A DNA stretch of 64,000 nt from Bin5 sp965218625 (GCA_965218625.1 CBDCLG010000017.1:310001-374000); one strand, 5' to 3'; numbered from the stretch's first letter, positions 32,824-41,738 are shown. Translations and numbers: made by a program. The notes: a model not told the origin generated them from the sequence alone.

Positions 32824-35544
32824 ATGCTGTCAGGATTTTCGATCCGCCGCCTGCTTTTCGTCGGTCTTCTCATCGCATTGTTCGGTGTCTGCCTCTACAT
32901 TGTCGGCACAGTGGTGGCGCCGTCGCTCATGCCTGCGACAGCGGGCGAGGGCGACGCCGAGCTGCCGGGCGACATCGAGGTTTTGGGGCCGCCCAATGCG
33001 CCGACGTTGACGCTTGACGGGCAGGTTATCCTGGAGCGGTCGGGTTCGCATTTTGGCACGCCGCGCATCAGTCCTGACGGTACGCTGATGGCGATAACGG
33101 TTGTGCCGGCGGGCACGGAGACGATTGGCCTGGCCGAGATCTATCTGATTGAACGTGCGACGGGCCGTGTGCGCGAGCGGATTCCCGGCCACAACCCGCG
33201 CTGGCAGACGGGGCGCAGCAACCGGCTTCGTTTCGACCAGATCGAAGGCCAGAGCGGTCGTTCGGCGATTTACGATGCGAGCAACAGGTCGATCATCCAG
33301 GAGAATATCCCGCTGGAAGATGACAATCCATCGACGAGGGAGGGGATTGAGGCGGCGACGCTGACCTACCCGGCGACGATTCGGGTTGCGCATCATCCGG
33401 AGAACAACTGCCGCAGCGTGCCGGACTGGCAGGTGGACGTAATTCCGTTCGAGGAGTATGTGGCGCGCTCGGTGCCTGCCGAAGTACCGATTTCGTGGCC
33501 GGCGGAGTCGTTGAAGGCCCAGAGCGTGGCGACGCGCACCTATGCCTGGTACCAGATTTTGCGGGGCCGGCGCTACTATGACGTGACGGATTGGGCCAAT
33601 TTTCAGATGATGTGCAACGGCCGTTACTCGTCGACCGATGCGGCGGTAAATGCGACCTCGGGGCAGTACCTGGCATACGCGAAGGACAGCACGGGCGCGC
33701 CGATCATTGCGATGTACAGCGCGAAGAACAGCCATCCGACGCTGACGAACCCGGCTGTGGCCTATCTGCAGGCTGTGCCGGACGAGACGGGGCTGGGAGA
33801 AGTGCGCTGGGGGCACGGCTACGGTCTCAGCCAGTGGGGCGGCGTGCGGCGGGCGAAGACGGGGCAGACATACCGACAGATTCTGGGCCACTACTACACC
33901 GACGTTACGCTGCAGAACGCCCGGCAGCCGAGCCAGGCGATCGGCGGGTTCACGGGCTTGCCGTTGAGCGGGTATCTGCCGTCGGGGGGGCTGCGCTGGG
34001 GCTCGCTTGTGCCGCGCAGCCCGCTGTCGGGCAGTGTCAACTTTGAACCCGGCCCGGATACGCTGCCGCTCAGCGGCGTGTGGCTGCGCAGCACGGAGCT
34101 GACGAGCGGCGGCACGCTGACGGCTACGCTGTCGCTCAGCAACAGCCAGCAGGAACAGGTAGCCCTGAAGATCGACTGGGACGCGCCGGACGCGCCGACG
34201 TTCACCGCGCCGTCGGCGGTGGAGGTGCAGCGGGCCACGCTGACGGTGGCGGCGCCGGAGCAGGGATCGAGCATCGGCCTGAGCAACAACTGGATCTGGC
34301 AGGGGGAGAACCTGCACACGACGACCGGTGAGGATATCGATGATGCGGAGGCGGACGGCAACCGGACGAGGGAGGCGCGCGCGGATGACCACGAGGCCGG
34401 TTGGTGGTACGGCCCGTATACGAAAGACGTTCCGCACAATGCCACCTACCGGGCGCTTTTCCGTATGCGCATCGGCGAGCCTGAGGATGACGGCGATGAC
34501 AATGTGCTGCCGGACCAGCCGATTGCCCAGCTGGATGTGACCGACAAGGGCGGGACGCTGCGTTTGGGCCTGCGCGACATCTGGCCGAGTGATTTTTCCG
34601 ATGCGGACGAATACGTCGAGATTCCGGTTGATTTTCATCTTTTCGAGCCGGTCCAGGGGCTGGAGTTCCGGGTAAAGTGGCACGGGGACACGGACCTGGC
34701 GCTCGACCGGATCCAGTTGTGGCAGCTGCAGAAAATAACGAGGGGGCGCATCGATTGGCCGCTGCCGCACAGCGGCACATCGACGGTATCGGCGATCGCG
34801 TTCGATGCGGCGCGCAACGCCAGCCCGGTCGTCACGCGGGAGATCGAATACGGCAGTGAACAGCCGCCGGAGTTTGGCGATATCGAGAATCTGCACGGCT
34901 GGTGGACGAAGGTGCCGGTGCTGATTTCAGTGCCGGTGCAGGACTACAACAGCGGGCTGGACGAGAGCAGCGGCCGTCTGTTGCTGGACGACGAGTCGAA
35001 GACGGCCCATTTCAGCAAGCCCAACGATCCGCTGGCGGCGCAGAAGCTGTCGGCGTCGCTGGCCGAGATCGCGGACGGGACGTACAGCGTCAAATTCCAG
35101 GCCAAGGACCGGTCGGGATTGCAGGGGGAGAGCGAGACCGGAGAGCTGCGGGTTGACCGGACGGCGCCGGTTGTGCAGGCGGCGGCGGTGCTGGCGACAA
35201 CCGAAACCGATTCGAGTGAGAGTCCTGCGGCCACGCCGACACCTTCGGTACGGGTGCTGTTCAGCGGGCCTGTCACTGTCACGATTGAAGCCGAGGACGC
35301 GACCAGCGGCGTGTGGGGTGTGGCGTATGTGCACAACGACGGTCCCGTCGAGCTATACAGCGAGCCGTTCCTCGTTTCCGAGGGCGGCATTCACAATATC
35401 CGCTACTGGGCCAAGGACAACGCAGGGAACTACACGAGTAGCCACCGGCTGCGGATCTGGGTGCGAATCAGTACGGAAGCGCAGAGCCTCTCGGAGAACG
35501 CCTTCCTTCCGGGTGTCAAGTATGATGCCGGGTATGGAGAGTGA
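32824..35544 (+). CDS. SpoIID/LytB-domain cell-wall protein
   Basis: A 906-residue exported protein with an N-terminal membrane anchor (LLFVGLLIALFGVCLYIVGT). I use ATG 32824, since the upstream part of the frame overlaps the divergent tsaE region. Residues ~190-370 are a SpoIID/LytB domain: VIPFEEYVARSVPAEVPISW, ESLKAQSVATRTYAWYQI, and GHGYGLSQWGGV. The conserved Glu in the PAEVP segment is the probable catalytic residue of a peptidoglycan lytic transglycosylase. The rest (about 400-906) is beta-rich, with Ig-like modules (FTAPSAVEVQ, VRVLFSGPVTVTIE) and an acidic linker. The role is likely peptidoglycan remodelling at the cell surface. Confidence 0.85.
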   Translation: MLSGFSIRRLLFVGLLIALFGVCLYIVGTVVAPSLMPATAGEGDAELPGDIEVLGPPNAPTLTLDGQVILERSGSHFGTPRISPDGTLMAITVVPAGTETIGLAEIYLIERATGRVRERIPGHNPRWQTGRSNRLRFDQIEGQSGRSAIYDASNRSIIQENIPLEDDNPSTREGIEAATLTYPATIRVAHHPENNCRSVPDWQVDVIPFEEYVARSVPAEVPISWPAESLKAQSVATRTYAWYQILRGRRYYDVTDWANFQMMCNGRYSSTDAAVNATSGQYLAYAKDSTGAPIIAMYSAKNSHPTLTNPAVAYLQAVPDETGLGEVRWGHGYGLSQWGGVRRAKTGQTYRQILGHYYTDVTLQNARQPSQAIGGFTGLPLSGYLPSGGLRWGSLVPRSPLSGSVNFEPGPDTLPLSGVWLRSTELTSGGTLTATLSLSNSQQEQVALKIDWDAPDAPTFTAPSAVEVQRATLTVAAPEQGSSIGLSNNWIWQGENLHTTTGEDIDDAEADGNRTREARADDHEAGWWYGPYTKDVPHNATYRALFRMRIGEPEDDGDDNVLPDQPIAQLDVTDKGGTLRLGLRDIWPSDFSDADEYVEIPVDFHLFEPVQGLEFRVKWHGDTDLALDRIQLWQLQKITRGRIDWPLPHSGTSTVSAIAFDAARNASPVVTREIEYGSEQPPEFGDIENLHGWWTKVPVLISVPVQDYNSGLDESSGRLLLDDESKTAHFSKPNDPLAAQKLSASLAEIADGTYSVKFQAKDRSGLQGESETGELRVDRTAPVVQAAAVLATTETDSSESPAATPTPSVRVLFSGPVTVTIEAEDATSGVWGVAYVHNDGPVELYSEPFLVSEGGIHNIRYWAKDNAGNYTSSHRLRIWVRISTEAQSLSENAFLPGVKYDAGYGE

Positions 35545-35559
35545 GGCAGCGTTAACGGC

Positions 35560-35745
35560 CGAAAATCGTTAACTGCCGAAAATCGGAACTCGGAACTCGA
35601 ACGGCTTGACGGCCGAAACTCGAAACTCGAAACTCGCACGGCATGAGCTCACGCGAGCGAACGAGTAGGATGCTGCCGGTAGGAATACGGCAGTTTGTCG
35701 TATTTGGCGGGAGCGGGTGCTGGTGTTCGAGTTCCGAGTTCCGGG
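35560..35745. repeat. GGAACTC-type dispersed repeat, left of the S23-type gene
   Basis: The same words as at 23414-23700 (GGAACTCGGAACTCGAACGG) appear first in one orientation (about 35582-35640). They then appear inverted (GAGTTCCGAGTTCCGGGTTT, about 35725-35750). Between them is a conserved segment with AGCTCACGCGAG, GAGTAGGATGCTGCCGGTAGG and AGTTTGTCGTATTT. The block therefore has a central core bounded by inverted GGAACTC arms. Related cores recur at 36180-36240 and 58400-58690. Confidence 0.8.
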
Positions 35746-35748
35746 TTT

Positions 35749-36114
35749 TCACGAGTTCCGGGTGTTCCGGCGGTAGCGGCGGCGCATGGCTGTGAGCATC
35801 TGGCCGACGTCGTTGAGGAGGGAGAGGATCTCTCTGATGGCGTCTTCGGGCAGCCAGTTGAGGCGGCGGCACATTTCGAGCAGGCCTTCGGTTTCGGAAG
35901 CTGAGCCGTGGGCGATGGTGAGGAAGTGGGCTTTGTCAGCGGGCGTCTCGCGGGTCCAGCCTTCGGCGATGTTGTTGGCGATTGACATGCAGGCCCGCGT
36001 CAGTTGCGAGCGCATGCCATAGGTCTCTTCGCGGGGCAGCTGGGGGGCGATTCGGTAGGTCTTTTCGGCAGCGAGCATGGCTTTCTGCCAGACGTCCAAG
36101 TCCTTGTAGATCAC
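35749..36114 (-). CDS. Four-helix-bundle protein, S23/IVP type
   Basis: A 121-residue all-helical protein. The start is GTG 36114 (AAGGAG lies 11 bases upstream), giving IYKDLDVWQKAMLAAEKTYR. The family pattern follows: LPREETYGMRSQLTRACMSI, ANNIAEGWTR, and EGLLEMCRRLNWLPEDAIRE. Such proteins were named for genes in 23S rRNA intervening sequences and are also found scattered in genomes; their function is unknown. Here the gene is not in an rRNA. It is embedded in GGAACTC-type repeats on both sides, and a degenerate copy of its 5' end lies beside it at 36238-36312. Confidence 0.85.
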   Translation of the reverse strand: MIYKDLDVWQKAMLAAEKTYRIAPQLPREETYGMRSQLTRACMSIANNIAEGWTRETPADKAHFLTIAHGSASETEGLLEMCRRLNWLPEDAIREILSLLNDVGQMLTAMRRRYRRNTRNS

Positions 36115-36125
36115 GGGGGAATCTC

Positions 36126-36460
36126 CTTAACGGCCGAAAATCGTTAACTGCCGGAAATCGAAACTCGGAATGTGCTCGAACGGGTAGGCTGCTGCCGGTA
36201 GGAAACTCGCACGGCATGTGCTCACGCGAGTTTCGGCAGAACATAGGTCTCTTCGCGCGGCAGTATGCGGTAGGTCTTTTGCATGGCTTTCTGGTAGTCC
36301 TTGTAGAAATCTCCTTAACGGCCAGTGCCGGAAATCGAAACTGTCGTATTTGCCGCGGGTGCGCGGGTGCGGGTGCTGGTGTTCGAGTTCCGAGTTCCGG
36401 GTTTTCACGAGTTCCGAGTTTCGGCAGTTCACGAGTTCCGGCCGTTCCGGCTGTTCCGGC
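36126..36460. repeat. GGAACTC-type repeats, right of the S23-type gene
   Basis: Two repeat clusters surround the degenerate S23 fragment. The proximal one (about 36126-36240) contains CTTAACGGCCGAAAATCGTT, GGGTAGGCTGCTGCCGGTAGG and TGCTCACGCGAGTTTCGGCAG. The distal one (about 36330-36460) contains GTGTTCGAGTTCCGAGTTCC and inverted GAGTTCCGG words down to the end of the guanylyltransferase gene. Arms face each other, as at 35560-35745. Confidence 0.8.
36238..36312 (-). pseudogene. Degenerate 5' copy of the S23-type gene
   Basis: The minus strand reads FYKDYQKAMQKTYRILPREE, a shortened version of the start of the intact gene (IYKDLDVWQKAM...KTYRI...LPREETY). Relative to the intact gene there are separate deletions: the start codon segment, LDVW, part of LAAEK and APQ. 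The two copies still share the upstream AAGGAGATT. After about 25 codons the copy runs into repeat DNA. Confidence 0.7.
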
Positions 36461-38992
36461 CTAGGTCTCGCTGGCGACTATCCACTGCAGGAGTTGATCA
36501 CCGTGCTCTTGGACCAGAGCGGTGGCGCGTTCGGGGTCGCGGGCTTCGGCGCGTATTTCGAATAGGGGCCGCTCCGGGTTGGGGCCGATGTGGACCCACT
36601 CCTCGGCGCCGAGGTCTATTTTCAGGCCACCGATGTTGACGGCGCCTTCACCCTGGTAACTCTGATTGAGCAGACGCATCACCGTGCCCTTGGCCTCCCA
36701 CGGGCAGTCGACCCTGTGGTGCGCCATGAAGAAGCTGGGCAGACCGGCGACGATGTCGCTGACCGCGGCCTGGCGAAGGCCGAGATATTCGAGCAGGCGC
36801 ACGGTCGCCAGCAGGCCGTCGGAGACCGGTTGCAGGTCGGGGAAGATGAAATGGCCCGCGCCGTCGGTGGCGAAGAGCAGGTCGTCGCTGGCAGCGGCCA
36901 TCAGGTCGCGCAGGTCGTTCTGGGTGTAGACAACCTGACCGCCATGCCGCTGCACGACGGTCTCGAAGGCGCGCGGCAGAACGACGGGCAGGGCGACTTT
37001 GGCGCCGGGGTTGGCGTACATGGCCAGCTCCAGCAGAAGAAGCGCTGCGGTCAGATCGTCCAGCACGGTACCGCTCTCGTCGATGAGGAAGATCCTCTCG
37101 CCGCCGACGTCGAGCTTGACGCCGACGCCGGCATCGAGCACACCCATGATTTTTGCCAGATGCTGAAGCTGATGGCGGAACTGGTCGCGCAGGGCGCCCT
37201 GGGTAGGCTCGTTCAAGGGCAGATAGTCGACGTCGAGACGGCCAAGGATTGTCGACAGCGTGTCGCCGCCGAGACCGTGGGAGGTATCGATAACGAGCTG
37301 GGGATGGGCTCGGGAGACGGCGGCGCGGATGATGTCGTGGTCAACGCAGGCGAGGAAGCTTTCGATATAGTGCTGGGTGGGGTCGGTTGGGTAGTCGATC
37401 TGCCCGACCTCGTCGAGGAAGGCGCGGCGGAAGTCTTCGCGCGAGAAGCTGCGTTCGACGGCGCGCTCGTCGGCCCGGCTCTGGTCGAGGCCCTGGCTGT
37501 CGATGAAACGGATGTCGACGACGCGGGGGTCGAGAGGGCTGAGGCGGATGTGGACGCCGGCTGCGGCGTCGCTTTGGTTGCGGACGAAATGACGGGCGAC
37601 GGGTACGGGCACCTCGCCGAGGTCCCAGACGTCGACGCCGGCGCTGGAGAGGCCGCTCATGAGTGCGCGAATGAGCATACGGGAGCTGCGGTGCGAGTCG
37701 CGGTTGATGGCGACGTAGCTGCCGCGCGGGAGGTTGGCGCCGAGGCAGCTGCCGAGCTTGGCGGCGAATTCGGGGGTAAAGTCGACGTTGACGACGCCGC
37801 TGACGCCGGACCTGCCGAAGAGGGAGCGGCGGCCACGGCTGCCCCAGATGATGCTCTCGCGTACGACCGCGCCGGCTTCGATGCGCTTGTTGGGCCACAG
37901 TTTAACGTCCGGATGCACGACGCAGTTCTCGTCGAGCACACAGTTATCGCCGATGACGACATCTTCGTAGGCGATGGTGCCGCTCTTGAGGCTGCACTGG
38001 CGGCAGACGATGGCGCCGAGGAGTTCGCAGGTCTCGCCGATATAGGTGTTGCGCCAGACGACACAGTGATCGAGACGGCTGAAGCGGTCAACGACGGTGT
38101 AGTCGCGCACGATGCAGGGGCCCTGGATGGTGACGCCTTCCTTGATTTTGACGGCGTTGCCGAGATAGACGGGGCCGTCGATGCGAGCGTCGGAGGCGAT
38201 CTCGACGTCTTCGCCGAGGATGAGTTCGCCGCGTTCGATCGGGGGCGCGTCGGGCGCGGTCTGCCCGAGCGGCTGGGGCAGCCAGACTTTGCCGCCGATC
38301 AGGTCGGCGTTGGCCCGCATATACTCGCCGATTGTGCCGACGTCGCACCAGTAGCCTTCGGCGATGTAGGCGTGGAGCGGCCGGCCCTTGCGCAGAAGGT
38401 CGGGGAACAGATCGGTCGAAAAGTCATAGGGGAGGCCGTCGGGGATGTGGTCGAGGACGGCGGCATCGAGGACGTAGATGCCGGTGTTGACCCGGTCGGA
38501 GCGAATGGTGCCCCAGTCCGGTTTTTCGAGGAACTGGGTGATGCGGCCGCTTGCGTCGCTGACGACGGCGCCGTATTCGAGGGGATTGGGAACGGAGTAG
38601 ACGGTGAGGGTGGCGAGCGCGCCGCTGCGGTGATGGTGCTCGACCGCGGCCTGCAGGTCGAAATCGGTCAGTGCGTCGCCGCTGATGACGAGAAAGGTAT
38701 CGTCGAGGTGAGCGGCGGCGTTTTTGACGCCGCCGGCGGTGCCGAGGGGCATCTCTTCGACGACGTACTGGATGTCGAGGCCGAGGCTGCTGCCGTCGCC
38801 GTAGAAGTCCTGGATCACGGAGGGCATGTACTGGAGGGTAATGACGACCTCGGTGATGCCGTGATATTTGAGCAACTCGAGAATATGGCCGAGGACCGGT
38901 TTGTCGACGAGGGGGACCATCGGTTTGGGGCGCCCTATGGTGAGGGGGCGCAGGCGGGAGCCTTCACCGCCGGCCATGACTACGGCTTTCAT
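36461..38992 (-). CDS. Mannose-1-phosphate guanylyltransferase fused to a degenerate phosphomannomutase-like domain
   Basis: An 843-residue fusion. Residues 1-235 are a nucleotidyltransferase with MKAVVMAGGEGSRLRPLT and RPKPMVPLVDKPVLGHILEL intact, expected to make GDP-mannose or a similar NDP-sugar. Residues ~250-380 form a left-handed beta-helix (KIKEGVTIQGPCIVRDYTVV). Residues ~385-843 have the phosphohexomutase fold, but key loops are altered. The Ser loop reads RLSPLDP where TASHNP is usual (the Ser is kept, the His lost). The metal loop reads KLDVGGERIF where DGDADR is usual. The sugar loop is TDGAGHF. Mutase activity is therefore doubtful. This fusion architecture is known from Chloroflexota and cyanobacteria. 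Confidence 0.88.
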   Translation of the reverse strand: MKAVVMAGGEGSRLRPLTIGRPKPMVPLVDKPVLGHILELLKYHGITEVVITLQYMPSVIQDFYGDGSSLGLDIQYVVEEMPLGTAGGVKNAAAHLDDTFLVISGDALTDFDLQAAVEHHHRSGALATLTVYSVPNPLEYGAVVSDASGRITQFLEKPDWGTIRSDRVNTGIYVLDAAVLDHIPDGLPYDFSTDLFPDLLRKGRPLHAYIAEGYWCDVGTIGEYMRANADLIGGKVWLPQPLGQTAPDAPPIERGELILGEDVEIASDARIDGPVYLGNAVKIKEGVTIQGPCIVRDYTVVDRFSRLDHCVVWRNTYIGETCELLGAIVCRQCSLKSGTIAYEDVVIGDNCVLDENCVVHPDVKLWPNKRIEAGAVVRESIIWGSRGRRSLFGRSGVSGVVNVDFTPEFAAKLGSCLGANLPRGSYVAINRDSHRSSRMLIRALMSGLSSAGVDVWDLGEVPVPVARHFVRNQSDAAAGVHIRLSPLDPRVVDIRFIDSQGLDQSRADERAVERSFSREDFRRAFLDEVGQIDYPTDPTQHYIESFLACVDHDIIRAAVSRAHPQLVIDTSHGLGGDTLSTILGRLDVDYLPLNEPTQGALRDQFRHQLQHLAKIMGVLDAGVGVKLDVGGERIFLIDESGTVLDDLTAALLLLELAMYANPGAKVALPVVLPRAFETVVQRHGGQVVYTQNDLRDLMAAASDDLLFATDGAGHFIFPDLQPVSDGLLATVRLLEYLGLRQAAVSDIVAGLPSFFMAHHRVDCPWEAKGTVMRLLNQSYQGEGAVNIGGLKIDLGAEEWVHIGPNPERPLFEIRAEARDPERATALVQEHGDQLLQWIVASET

Positions 38993-39053
38993 AATCGGTG
39001 CCTGGTGTCAGTGGTTCGTGGGTTGCGTATCCACCGTTCGCGAACCGCTGCGG

Positions 39054-39875
39054 CTAAATGGGCGGCCAGGGATAGTTGCGCTGGTGGGCCGGGGGCGCCG
39101 GATAGTGTCGGCCCTGTTCCAGCTGTTCGACGCGCTGGCACAGGGCATGCCGTTCCGGGGGACTGAGAAGCCGGTCCAGGGTTTGAATCAGGGGGCTGGT
39201 TGCCTGCCTGAGGCTGGCTGCGAAGGAGCCCAGGTCGGCTAGGAGCTCCTGCTCGATCGGTTCGCCGGCGAACTCCCAGATCACGGTGCGGAGCTTGTAC
39301 TGTTGATGGAAGCAGATGCCGTGGTCGATGGCCCACATGTGTTCGTCGTAGCCATAGAGACAGTGGCCGGCCTTGCGGTCGGCGTTGTTGATGAGAAAGT
39401 CGAAGAGGGTAAGGCGGCGCAGGGCGGGGGCGTAGCGGGCGTCTTCGCGCATATTGAAGTAGTGGATGTCGGGATCGCAGTCGATGAAGAACTGGATGCT
39501 GCCGGGCCCGCGCGGGCCGTCGCGCAGGACGGTTGGGGGGACGACGCGCCAGCCGAGGGCCTCGCTGGCGACGAAGGCGGCGGTCTCGCGCTGGCAGAGT
39601 GTGCCGGCGGGGAAGTCCCAGAGGGGATTTTCGCCGCGGCGCGGTTTGTAGACGGCGGGGAACTCCTGCTCACGGTGATGCACGGTGATGAGGAAGGTGT
39701 AGTTGGAGCTGTAGGGCAGCAGCCCCTTTTCCTCGATTTCGCCTTCGGCGAGGGCGCGCACGATCTCGTGGTCGGCGGAGGCGGCTGACGGGCCGTCGGG
39801 CGCGGCCTGGTCTGCGACGGCGGCGTCGTCTGCAGCTCGCTGCTGGGGCTCGACCTTCGTGTCGTGGTCTGTCAT
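39054..39875 (-). CDS. SCO1664-family protein (PI3/4-kinase-like fold)
   Basis: A 273-residue cytosolic protein of the SCO1664 family, related in fold to phosphatidylinositol-3/4-kinase-type enzymes. Residues ~30-273 carry EIEEKGLLPYSSNYTFLITV, AVYKPRRGENPLWDFPAG (Lys in the nucleotide-binding position), RETAAFVASEALGW, RLTLFDFLINNADRKAGHCL (catalytic-loop-like Asn/Asp) and MWAIDHGICFH (metal-binding Asp). The biochemical activity of the family is not established. With the next two genes it forms a trio also conserved in actinobacteria, which suggests a shared process. There is no strong ribosome-binding site at ATG 39875. Confidence 0.8.
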   Translation of the reverse strand: MTDHDTKVEPQQRAADDAAVADQAAPDGPSAASADHEIVRALAEGEIEEKGLLPYSSNYTFLITVHHREQEFPAVYKPRRGENPLWDFPAGTLCQRETAAFVASEALGWRVVPPTVLRDGPRGPGSIQFFIDCDPDIHYFNMREDARYAPALRRLTLFDFLINNADRKAGHCLYGYDEHMWAIDHGICFHQQYKLRTVIWEFAGEPIEQELLADLGSFAASLRQATSPLIQTLDRLLSPPERHALCQRVEQLEQGRHYPAPPAHQRNYPWPPI

Positions 39876-39970
39876 TTGATAGTGCGCGGCCCGGATGGCG
39901 CAACGTTCAGCAGCGACAGTTTACGGCGTGGCTGCGGCGTGACTACGGCGCGACTGGGGCCGCCTGGAAT

Positions 39971-40507
39971 CTACAGTGACAACGGGTAGGCGTGGCCGTT
40001 GGTGCGCGGGCAGAAGTGGCCGTCCGGCTCGATGGGCCGCCCGCAGAGGGGGCAGTCGGGACGTCCGGCGGCGACAACCTGCAGGGCGTGCTCGCTGAGG
40101 GAGCGCATCTGCGCGCGGGTAGCGTAAAAGCGGGCTTTCGGGTCGCTGGAATCTTCCTCTTCGGCCTCGGGGACAGCCTGGGCGATCAGGACCATGAGGT
40201 CCTGTTTTTCGTCGTAGCCCAACCCGAGCTGTCCGACGCGGAAGGCCGGTTCGATCGGTTCGCGCAGGTTGGGTACGTCGGCCTGTTCTTCGGCGGAGGG
40301 CAGGTCGGCGCGTTCCTTTTCCAGCTCTTCGAGGAGCTGCAGGATCGAGGTCGCCAGCGCGGCGACCTGTTCCTTCTCCATGACGAGGGTAGCGAGGTCG
40401 GCGCCCTGCCGCGCCTGCAGGAAGAAGGTACGCTGGCCGGGGCGGCCGACGGCATCGGCGACGATTGCGCTGACCGGATTGAAGTCGAAGGTGAACTGTG
40501 ATTCCAT
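39971..40507 (-). CDS. DUF3090-family protein
   Basis: A 178-residue protein. FTFDFNPVSAIVADAVGRPGQRT starts the domain, FFLQARQGADLATLVMEKEQ follows, and the C-terminus has a zinc-ribbon-like pair: CPLCGRPIEPDGHFCPR. I use ATG 40507; a TTG at 40519, immediately after the phosphatase stop, is an in-frame alternative. DUF3090 has no assigned activity but is consistently found beside the SCO1664-type gene and a phosphoglycerate mutase-like gene, as here. The four Cys/His residues at the end probably bind zinc. Confidence 0.82.
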   Translation of the reverse strand: MESQFTFDFNPVSAIVADAVGRPGQRTFFLQARQGADLATLVMEKEQVAALATSILQLLEELEKERADLPSAEEQADVPNLREPIEPAFRVGQLGLGYDEKQDLMVLIAQAVPEAEEEDSSDPKARFYATRAQMRSLSEHALQVVAAGRPDCPLCGRPIEPDGHFCPRTNGHAYPLSL

Positions 40508-40519
40508 GCGGGTTTTCAA

Positions 40520-41272
40520 CTATTCGTTTTCGGCGTCCGCCGCGCAGGCCGATGGTTTGCGGGAAGATGCCGATTTTTCCTCCCACTTTATCACAGGGAG
40601 GGCGCCGCTGTCATTCACAGCCAAAATGCTGGGGCCGAAGCGATGGAAGGCGACGAGGCTGACGGATGCGGTGCTGATCTGGATGCGCTGGAAGAGGTCG
40701 AGCGGCGTGCCGAGGTAGTAAGCCAGGCCGGTGCGGAGGACATCGCCGTGGGCATAGACGGCGACAGCCTCGCCTTCATGGTCTGTACGGATGCGCTCGA
40801 GCGCGGTGATGACGCGGTTCTGCACTTCGCGCAGGGTTTCGCCGCCGGGGAAGCGGAAGCCGCCGGGGAAGATCTGCACGAGCTGCCATTCGGGGCGCTT
40901 GCCGAGCTCTTTGAGGTCGCCGCCGCGCCAGTCGCCGTAGTCGACCTCAAGGATGCCGGGGTCGATGGAGACGGGGAGGTTGAGGGCGTCGGCGAGGGGC
41001 TGGGCGGTCTCGAGGCAGCGCAGGAGGGGGCTGGAGTAGATGGCGCTGATCGGCTGCTCTTTGAGGCGTTGGGCGACCTGTTGAGCCTGCTCTACGCCTT
41101 TTTCGTTGAGGGCGACGGCGGGCGTTCTGCCGGCGAGGGCGCCGCGTTCGGTCCACTCGTTTTCGCCGTGGCGGACGAGGAAGAGGTAGGTTGGGCGCGG
41201 GGGCGGCTCTTTGTCGCGCTGGTCTACGGCGGCGTTTGGCTCCTCCGATTGTGGGTTCTTGTCTTCGATCAA
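40520..41272 (-). CDS. Histidine phosphatase family protein (MSMEG_4193-like)
   Basis: About 250 residues. The phosphoglycerate mutase-type catalytic motif is YLFLVRHGENEWTERGAL, with the second His in AVYAHGDVLRTGLAYY. ALNEKGVEQAQQVAQRL and YSSPLLRCLETAQPLA complete the fold. I start at TTG 41272 (GGAG about 10 bases upstream); the frame is open to 41476, but the extension lies in Pro/His-rich shadow sequence. The 5' part of this gene and its leader (41209-41388) are duplicated at 43547-43745. It is the first gene of the phosphatase-DUF3090-SCO1664 operon; the substrate is not known. Confidence 0.8.
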   Translation of the reverse strand: MIEDKNPQSEEPNAAVDQRDKEPPPRPTYLFLVRHGENEWTERGALAGRTPAVALNEKGVEQAQQVAQRLKEQPISAIYSSPLLRCLETAQPLADALNLPVSIDPGILEVDYGDWRGGDLKELGKRPEWQLVQIFPGGFRFPGGETLREVQNRVITALERIRTDHEGEAVAVYAHGDVLRTGLAYYLGTPLDLFQRIQISTASVSLVAFHRFGPSILAVNDSGALPVIKWEEKSASSRKPSACAADAENE

Positions 41273-41388
41273 GCCGGTCTGTCTCCGCGGGTGGTGCGCA
41301 TGTGGTGCGGCGGGTGGGTTGTGGGGTCTATTGTAACCGTGAATTGGCGGTGTGTAAATTGGGGGAGGGATTGTGGGGGGTCTGCGGG
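41209..41388. repeat. Segmental duplication, copy 1 (phosphatase 5' end and leader)
   Basis: This stretch, covering the first codons of the phosphatase gene and its upstream DNA, is repeated in direct orientation at 43547-43745. Shared words include GGCTCTTTGTCGCGCTG, GATTGTGGGTTCTTGTCTTC, TTGGCGGTGTGTAA and GGGAGGGATTGTGGGGG. The two copies differ by small indels. They bracket the LysM/PA14 gene. Confidence 0.82.
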
Positions 41389-41738
41389 GGACGGGGTGAG
41401 GTTGGTCCAAAACCTGGACCACAACCTGAGGTATGTGTTGGAGAAACTCACCGGCCCTGTCGAGAGCCAGGTACAAGCCCCCGAAGAGGCCGGCCAGGCC
41501 AGCAATCTTTCAATCCGCCATAGGGTTGCGTTGCAATCAGTCGGGGGCAGGTGGTCGTTCAGAAACCGGGGCGCAGTCGGCAGGGTTGGCCACGGAAGGC
41601 GAGTGACCGGTTGTGCTCGCGTGGTTCATACAAGTCACGTTTCGAACGGAAACCGACTGGCGCCCCTCAAACAGATCATCCAATTCGACATTGACGCCGC
41701 TTCCGATCGGGAGCGGCGGAACCTAGGCTCGTTTCCTG

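Noticed and set aside
32830..34896. 688-codon minus-strand frame opposite the SpoIID-type gene
   Set aside because: Arg/Leu/Pro-rich shadow with no domain.
35749..36114. Accessory gene of a diversity-generating retroelement (the S23-type bundle resembles bAvd)
   Set aside because: No reverse transcriptase, template repeat or variable-repeat target is present nearby.
35749..36114. Intervening sequence within a 23S rRNA gene
   Set aside because: The flanking DNA is GGAACTC-type repeat and protein-coding sequence, not rRNA.
36590..39166. 858-codon plus-strand frame opposite the guanylyltransferase fusion
   Set aside because: Antisense shadow: Asp/Val/Gly/Ala-biased with no family features, while the minus strand has intact catalytic motifs.
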